A stretch of DNA of 64,000 nucleotides from DASRDS01 sp035570055. Its GTDB lineage: Bacteria; Gemmatimonadota; Gemmatimonadetes; Gemmatimonadales; Gemmatimonadaceae. Each line of letters begins with the position of its first letter. The first letter of the stretch is position 1. The translations under genes were made by a program, and so were the position numbers. The notes under the pieces were generated by a model that was given only the letters and a program-made list of their open reading frames with translations, did no database searches and had not been told where the DNA came from. Location of the stretch: positions 62,001 through 126,000 of the forward strand of contig DATMLM010000049.1 in the NCBI GenBank assembly GCA_035570055.1, in the 5' to 3' direction. This document shows, in pieces, positions 59,031-64,000 of this stretch.

Positions 59031-61025
59031 GGACTCAAATTTGGCGGCGTGATTCCTGGCATCGCTCTCTGCGCCGCCATCGCCGCGGTCGCCTGGGTTC
59101 TCCAAGGCGCCTACGTCGACGCGATCGTCCTTGCTATCGTGCTCGGCGCGGTCGTGAGGACCGTCTGGAAGCCTGGCGATCGTTGGCTGCCCGGCATACG
59201 GATCAGCGGGCACTTCCTCCTCGAGGTCGCCGTCGTACTCCTCGGCGCCTCGGTCGACGCCGCCCTCGTTGCCCGAGCGGGGCCGAGGCTCCTCGGCGGA
59301 GTGGTCGTGATTGTCGCCGTGACCTTGGTGTTGGGCTACGCGGCGGGCAGGGCACTCGGCCTGCACCATCGTCTAGCGCTCCTGGTCGCCACTGGCAACG
59401 CGATCTGCGGCAACTCGGCCATCGCCGCCATCGCCCCGGTGATCGACGCCGATGGCGACGACGTGGCGGCGTCGATCGCGTTCACCGCGGTGCTCGGCGT
59501 CGCCGCGGTGCTGGGACTCCCAGCGCTGGGTCGTGCCCTAGGGTTGACTGAGATCCAGTACGGGGCGCTGGCTGGACTGACCGTGTACGCCGTCCCGCAG
59601 GTCCTGGCGGCTACGCTCCCGGTGTCCGCCGCAAGCGCCCAGATCGGCACGATCGTCAAGCTCACCCGCGTGCTCATGCTCGGCCCCGTGGTCATCGCCC
59701 TATCGCTCGCGCGCGGCGGCAAGAGACCCGGCATGCACCGGCTCGTTCCGTGGTTCGTGGTGGGGTTCGTGCTCATGGGCGTCGCCCGGACAGCCGGGCT
59801 GCTGCCCGCCTGGCTTCCGGTGCCGCTCCGGACCGTGGCCACGATGCTCACCGTGCTCTCGATGGCCGCGCTCGGACTCGCCGTGGACGTGCGAGCGCTC
59901 GCCCGAGTCGGCGGCCGCGTGATCGCTTCGGTCATCGCTGCCCTGGCGATACTCCTTGGCTCGAGCCTCGTGCTCGTGCAACATTCGGAGATGCGCGTAG
60001 CGTTATCGACAGGCGGCGGCGATGCCCCGGGGCTCAACGCGGTGATCCGCGCCGCGGTGCTGGCGGCGGTCAACCGCGATTGGGAAGTGCTGGGCATCAA
60101 ACGTGGATTTGCCGGGCTCCTCGGCGAGGACGACGTCGTCGCGCTCACCCGCGAGTCCGTGCGCGGTATCGGGCACCTGGGTGGCACGATCCTCCACACG
60201 ACGAACCGGGGCAACCCGCTCAAGTACGAGCGCGCGGGGATCACGACCGACCGATCCGACGAGCTCATCGCCAACGCGCGCAATCTGGGCATCGACGCCG
60301 TCATCACGATCGGAGGCGACGGGTCGCTCGCGATTGCCCAGCGCCTGCACGAGAAAGGGTTGCACGTCATCGGGGTGCCGAAGACGATCGATAACGATGT
60401 GAGTGGTACCGTCACGACGTTTGGATTCGATACCGCGGTGAATACAGCCATTGAGGCCGTCGACCGTTTGCATACCACGGCCGAAAGTCACGATCGCGTG
60501 ATTGTGATGGAGGTGATGGGGCGTCACGCGGGCTTCATCGCGCTGCACACCGGGCTCGCCGCTAGCGCCGACGTGATTCTCATCCCCGAGATCCCGTACG
60601 ACATCGACAGCGTCTGCGAGAAGGTCCGCGAGCGCGATCGCGCCGGGCGCCTCTTCTCGATCATCGTCGTCGCCGAAGGCGCGTATCCCACGGGGGGATC
60701 CGCGACCACCAGCGTCGGCGGCGTAGCGGGGCCGCTGGCGCGGCTCATCCAAGAGAAGACGGGGAAAGAGACCCGATGGCTCGTGCTCGGGCATCTCCAG
60801 CGCGGCGGCATGCCGACCGGGTACGATCGACTGCTCGCCACCCGATTCGGCGGCGCGGCCGTCCGTGCGGTCGCCGACGGGAAGTGGGGACATATGGTTG
60901 CGCTCCAGTCGCCGCGCATCGTGACTATCCCGATCGAGCAGGTGCTCGCGCAACCCAAGCGGGTCGATCCGCGCAGCGATACCGTGCTCACCGCCCGCGA
61001 AATGGGAATTAGCTTCGGAGACTAA
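59031..61025 (+). CDS. In-frame fusion of YeiH-type transporter and 6-phosphofructokinase
   Basis: 664 residues from GTG 59031 (an earlier GTG at 58995 lies in the operator). Residues 1 to ~320 are a YeiH/UPF0324 membrane protein with about ten helices, including GHFLLEVAVVLLGASVDA and ATGNAICGNSAIAAIAPV. Residues ~321-664 are a phosphofructokinase: MRVALSTGGGDAPGLNAVIR, GGDGSLAIAQRL, PKTIDNDVSGT, ESHDRVIVMEVMGRHAG and GHLQRGG. There is no stop codon between the parts; the kinase has its own ATG at 59991 preceded by CGGAG, so internal initiation is an alternative. PKTIDND and GGDGS are typical of PfkA/PFP; the phosphoryl donor (ATP or PPi) is not certain. TAATG couples it to the next gene. 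Confidence 0.85.
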   Translation, partial: GLKFGGVIPGIALCAAIAAVAWVLQGAYVDAIVLAIVLGAVVRTVWKPGDRWLPGIRISGHFLLEVAVVLLGASVDAALVARAGPRLLGGVVVIVAVTLVLGYAAGRALGLHHRLALLVATGNAICGNSAIAAIAPVIDADGDDVAASIAFTAVLGVAAVLGLPALGRALGLTEIQYGALAGLTVYAVPQVLAATLPVSAASAQIGTIVKLTRVLMLGPVVIALSLARGGKRPGMHRLVPWFVVGFVLMGVARTAGLLPAWLPVPLRTVATMLTVLSMAALGLAVDVRALARVGGRVIASVIAALAILLGSSLVLVQHSEMRVALSTGGGDAPGLNAVIRAAVLAAVNRDWEVLGIKRGFAGLLGEDDVVALTRESVRGIGHLGGTILHTTNRGNPLKYERAGITTDRSDELIANARNLGIDAVITIGGDGSLAIAQRLHEKGLHVIGVPKTIDNDVSGTVTTFGFDTAVNTAIEAVDRLHTTAESHDRVIVMEVMGRHAGFIALHTGLAASADVILIPEIPYDIDSVCEKVRERDRAGRLFSIIVVAEGAYPTGGSATTSVGGVAGPLARLIQEKTGKETRWLVLGHLQRGGMPTGYDRLLATRFGGAAVRAVADGKWGHMVALQSPRIVTIPIEQVLAQPKRVDPRSDTVLTAREMGISFGD

Positions 61026-62626
61026 TGCGCACTCTTGTTCTCTGCGTGGCCCTGCTGGGAATGCAAGGGACCGACACCAGCTACGACGTCGTCATTCGCC
61101 ACGGGCGCGTGCTCGATGGGGAAGGGAATCCGTGGATTCTCGCGGACGTGGCGATTCGTGACGGCAAGTTCGTGAAGATCGGCGTCGTGCCCGAACATGG
61201 GAAAGTCGAGATCGACGCGTCCGGAAAGTACGTGAGCCCGGGCTGGATCGACGCGATGGACCAGTCCGGGTCCACGCTGCTCGAGAGCGGGCGGGCCGAG
61301 AATAAGCTGCAGGAAGGGGTGACGACGGCCATCGGGGGCGAAGGTGGCACGCCGTGGCCCGCCGACAGCGTGCGACAGTACTTCGCGACGCTCGAGCGGC
61401 AAGGGATCAGCATCAACTTTGGCAGTTACTTCAGCGAGACCCAGGCAAGGGAAGCCATCCTCGGCGAGTCGGCTCGCAAGCCGACTCCATCGGAGCTCGC
61501 CGCGATGCGGGCCATCATGGACACCGCCATGCGCGGCGGCGCCATGGGCATGACGACCGCCCTGATATACCCGCCATCGAGTTATGCCTCCACCGACGAG
61601 CTGATCGAAGTCGCGAAAGCGTCCGCGGCATACGGTGGGTTGTACGCCAGTCACATTCGCGGAGAAGGCAAAGAAGTCGTTCAAGCGGTCAACGAGGCAA
61701 TCACCATTGGCGAGAAAGCCGGGTTGCCCGTCGAGATTTTTCATCTCAAGGTCGCGTATCGGCCCGGATGGGGCATCCTAATGGACTCCGTCGGGCGCGC
61801 AGTGGATGCCGCCCGTGCGAGAGGCGTCGATGTCGCGGCCGATCTGTACGTCTATACCGCTGGCGGAACTGGACTAGAAGCGACCATCCCGAGTTGGGCT
61901 CACGAAGGCGGCGTCGACTCGCTCAAAGCGCGGCTGGCGCGTCCTGCCGTGAGAGCGAGACTCAAGAAAGAGATCGTTACCGGGTCGCCAGGATGGTGGA
62001 ACATCATCGAGGCCGCCGGCGGTTGGGATGGCGTTGTCCTCGTCAATGCCCGCAACCCCGACAACGCCAAGTACGAGCAGAAGACGATCGCGCAGATCGC
62101 GAAGGAGACCGGAAAGGATCCGGCCGATGCCGCGTGGGATCTCGTGGCCCAAGGCCATGATCGCGTCATGGCGATTTATCACATGATGGGCGAACAAGAT
62201 ATCGAGACCGCGCTCAAGTTCCCGTGGACGAGTATTGGGAGCGATGCGGGCGCCGTGGTGCAGATTGGGGTGCCGGATGAGACCGGGCTGCCGCATCCGA
62301 GGAGCTTCGGGAATTTCCCGCGGGTCATCGCGCGGTATGTGAAGGAGCGCCACGTGCTGACGCTGAGCGAAGCGGTGCGCAAGATGACCGGGTGGCCGGC
62401 GACGCGGCTGCGGCTCGCGAATCGCGGGACGATCACGATCGGCAACTGGGCCGACGTCACGATCTTCGATTACGACAAGCTCGAGGATCGGGCGACGTAC
62501 GAGAAGCCGATGGAATTTCCCACCGGCATCGAGTGGGTTCTGGTCAATGGCGTCGTGACCATCGACCATGGGCGTCACACTGGGGCGAAAGCCGGGCGGT
62601 CGCTGCTGGGTCCTGGCGCGTCCTAA
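61025..62626 (+). CDS. D-aminoacylase-family amidohydrolase with altered metal site
   Basis: 533 residues; a short hydrophobic N-terminus may be a signal (MRTLVLCVALLGMQG). The N-acyl-D-amino-acid deacylase layout is present: VVIRHGRVLDGEGNPW, SHIRGEG (about residue 214), FHLKVAY (about 242), SIGSDAG (about 402) and NWADVTIFDYDKL. The usual IDxHxH motif is replaced by WIDAMDQSG (about 75-83) and the bridging Cys region GxxCG by GGEGGTP. So the first metal site is missing although the His pair and Asp remain. It may be mono-zinc or have another activity. Coupled to the YeiH-PFK gene by TAATG. Confidence 0.82.
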   Translation: MRTLVLCVALLGMQGTDTSYDVVIRHGRVLDGEGNPWILADVAIRDGKFVKIGVVPEHGKVEIDASGKYVSPGWIDAMDQSGSTLLESGRAENKLQEGVTTAIGGEGGTPWPADSVRQYFATLERQGISINFGSYFSETQAREAILGESARKPTPSELAAMRAIMDTAMRGGAMGMTTALIYPPSSYASTDELIEVAKASAAYGGLYASHIRGEGKEVVQAVNEAITIGEKAGLPVEIFHLKVAYRPGWGILMDSVGRAVDAARARGVDVAADLYVYTAGGTGLEATIPSWAHEGGVDSLKARLARPAVRARLKKEIVTGSPGWWNIIEAAGGWDGVVLVNARNPDNAKYEQKTIAQIAKETGKDPADAAWDLVAQGHDRVMAIYHMMGEQDIETALKFPWTSIGSDAGAVVQIGVPDETGLPHPRSFGNFPRVIARYVKERHVLTLSEAVRKMTGWPATRLRLANRGTITIGNWADVTIFDYDKLEDRATYEKPMEFPTGIEWVLVNGVVTIDHGRHTGAKAGRSLLGPGAS

Positions 62627-63522
62627 GCCTGGGCTGTCGGCGGCTTCTTCTTGCCGCCGAAGAAGCGACGGAAGAAGGCCGTCACCCCCGCGATGGCGAC
62701 GATGAGCAGCTTCTTGGCCGCGAGCAAGATCGGGATCAAGAACTTGAACAGTCCCGCTTTGGCGGCGATCCCGCCAATGATGAGCGCGCCGACTCCGTAG
62801 GCGGCCATGTGGTCCTTGCCCTTCACGAAGTCCGCGTAGCGATTGCCGGGATTGAACTCGACCATCGCGAGCGCGGCCGGCGTCGCCTCTTGAACGAGCG
62901 GCAGCTGGTTCATTGCCGACACCGCGTTCAGGACCAGCACGCCGTGGCGGCCGAGGACGCGGATCTTGTAGTTGAGCGTGTGGACGGTGTCGCCGTTGAA
63001 GCTCAGTTCTTCAGCCCAGTAGAGCTTCTTTGTCTGGGCATCGTAGCGCGGCGGAAGCGCCCACCCGACGACCTCGAACGTCGGGTAGCCCGCTTTCTTG
63101 CGCTCCGGGTTTTCGTCGCGTGCGGACTTCTGCAGTTGCGTGAGGAGCGAGTCGTAGTTGATCCGGGACGCGCCGGAGTCGGACACGTAGCCATCGTCCT
63201 GGTACGTGATCACGATCGCCCACGCGCCGCTGTCGACAGGGCTCATCTCCGCAGGGACGAGCATGCCCAGCGGGTTTTCCTTGACGGGGTTGCCCCAGGC
63301 GCGGAGAACCTTGCCGGCTTGCTCGCCATCGAGGAACCGGTACGTCCCGCCCACGCCTCGCAGCGTCGCCATGCCGCCATGGAGTTGGACATCGCCCGTC
63401 TGGTATTTCAGCGATGCGGCAAATCGGGCTTTGCGTGCGGCGAGACTGTCCGCGGAGAGAGAATCCTGCGCGGCCGCCGACGCGGCCAGCGCGAGGAGTG
63501 CGGCTGCGGCGATTCGCATCAC
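62623..63522 (-). CDS. DUF2167 membrane-anchored protein
   Basis: 299 residues with a signal peptide ending AAAQDS. The body matches DUF2167: YQTGDVQLHGGMATLRG, WAIVITYQDDGYVSD, VGWALPPRYDAQTKKLYWAE and LNYKIRVLGRHGVLVLNAV. Two hydrophobic helices near the C-terminus (about 240-285) and a Lys-rich end (FFGGKKKPP) anchor it in the inner membrane. Function unknown; it overlaps the convergent amidohydrolase by 4 bp. Confidence 0.85.
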   Translation of the reverse strand: MMRIAAAALLALAASAAAQDSLSADSLAARKARFAASLKYQTGDVQLHGGMATLRGVGGTYRFLDGEQAGKVLRAWGNPVKENPLGMLVPAEMSPVDSGAWAIVITYQDDGYVSDSGASRINYDSLLTQLQKSARDENPERKKAGYPTFEVVGWALPPRYDAQTKKLYWAEELSFNGDTVHTLNYKIRVLGRHGVLVLNAVSAMNQLPLVQEATPAALAMVEFNPGNRYADFVKGKDHMAAYGVGALIIGGIAAKAGLFKFLIPILLAAKKLLIVAIAGVTAFFRRFFGGKKKPPTAQA

Positions 63523-63529
63523 CGTTGAT

Positions 63530-63901
63530 TTACTTCTGCTCGACCAGCCAGTCGAGCGCCTCGTCCACCGTGTCGAACAAGCCGAACGACCGGTCCGACG
63601 TGCGCTCGATCGCTTTGAGAAAAGCGGTCTTTTGTAACGAGCTCAGTCCCACGAGCGCGCTGGCCCTCATGTGCGGCCGATTCGCCACGGCGAGCTGTTT
63701 GATCGCCTCGAAGACTTCAGTCGTGAACCGTGAGTCGGTGAAGATCGCCACCGCCCGCACCGAACCCAAGGGCTCATTCGGCATGATCTTCCGCTCGGCT
63801 TCGATTAATGCTCTCCAATCATCCCAACTACTATAGCCAGTGTAGTCGGTGTAGAGGATCGAGACACCCTTATGGGTGATTTTTCGGAGTCGTTCGTTCA
63901 T
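63530..63901 (-). CDS. STAS/SpoIIAA-like small protein
   Basis: 123 residues from ATG 63901 (a start 9 codons upstream is possible). KGVSILYTDYTGYSSWDDWR near the N-terminus and VAIFTDSRFTTEVFEAIKQL in the middle show the alternating strand-helix pattern of SpoIIAA-like STAS domains. It lies 7 bp upstream of the DUF2167 gene start and 41 bp downstream of the PP2C phosphatase gene on the same strand, so a phosphatase-STAS relation of the partner-switching kind is possible. Confidence 0.6.
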   Translation of the reverse strand: MNERLRKITHKGVSILYTDYTGYSSWDDWRALIEAERKIMPNEPLGSVRAVAIFTDSRFTTEVFEAIKQLAVANRPHMRASALVGLSSLQKTAFLKAIERTSDRSFGLFDTVDEALDWLVEQK

Positions 63902-63942
63902 GCTGAAATTGGACGTGGAAGGTTGCATTTACGTCACACTCG

Positions 63943-64000
63943 TTAGTCGCGCCTGACCGTCCGGCCGACGACGACGGTGATGTTATCCGTGCCCCCTCCG
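63943..64000 (-). CDS. PP2C-family protein phosphatase, 3' end only
   Basis: The last 18 codons before TAA read GGTDNITVVVGRTVRRD. GGxDNITVVV is the conserved final strand of PPM/PP2C Ser/Thr phosphatases, with the metal-binding Asp. The rest of the gene lies beyond the window. Confidence 0.75.
   Translation of the reverse strand, partial: GGGTDNITVVVGRTVRRD

Noticed and set aside
1..64000. CRISPR array
   Set aside because: No short regularly spaced direct repeats with unique spacers and no cas genes were seen.

Overview
The window is a 64 kb high-GC chromosomal segment whose gene content suggests a Gemmatimonadota- or Acidobacteriota-like soil bacterium. The reasons are many secreted or lipoprotein hydrolases, two ~800-residue MacB/FtsX-type orphan permeases, serine hydrolases with long C-terminal tails, carboxypeptidase-regulatory-like proteins, and tightly packed ATGA/TAATG-coupled genes. 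This assignment is inference; no rRNA or marker gene is present.

Region 1 (1-11.4 kb) is a catabolic cluster. It holds a 5'-truncated IorA-type TPP oxidoreductase with its IorB partner, a 757-residue two-flavoprotein fusion of the anthraniloyl-CoA monooxygenase/reductase type, an SDR, an enoyl-CoA hydratase, an acyl-CoA dehydrogenase, a thioesterase and RidA, all on the plus strand. A minus-strand class V PLP enzyme and amino-acid permease follow, then a divergently transcribed tryptophan 2,3-dioxygenase homologue. The set fits tryptophan to kynurenine to anthranilate, then anthraniloyl-CoA and beta-oxidation-like steps.

Region 2 (11.4-38 kb) holds mostly exported hydrolases and permeases: class C beta-lactamase-like hydrolases (one fused to a VanX-type D,D-dipeptidase), an M28 peptidase, a DUF5700-like metallopeptidase, a trypsin-like protease, amidohydrolases, PoxB, an amino-acid permease and an orphan permease. 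Four small decayed genes lie between them. Two genes share TTGTATAC-type palindromes upstream.

Region 3 (38.4-48.7 kb) is the most unusual part. A complete tRNA-Ser(CGA) gene at 48605 is preceded by four tandem copies of its promoter plus 5' half, ending exactly in the anticodon loop. Each copy is followed by a conserved ~130-bp block (12-bp hairpin in three copies, and a short reading frame ending in a G-T-x-x-G-T motif) and then one main cargo gene. A fifth, rearranged boundary lies at 38.5 kb. A decayed tyrosine recombinase sits in one unit. I read this as a cassette-like accretion of small elements at the tRNA anticodon loop.

Region 4 (48.7-55 kb) begins at the last base of that tRNA with an arsenic operon (arsR, arsM, arsN2, a metallophosphoesterase and an aquaglyceroporin), a convergent P1B-type metal ATPase with a CPD motif, and a second tRNA-Ser (GGA). 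Region 5 (55-64 kb) holds regulators paired with divergent targets (MarR/methyltransferase, XRE-MmyB/alpha-beta hydrolase, LysR/YeiH), an in-frame YeiH-phosphofructokinase fusion, a D-aminoacylase-like protein lacking the HxH motif, a DUF2167 protein and the 3' end of a PP2C phosphatase.
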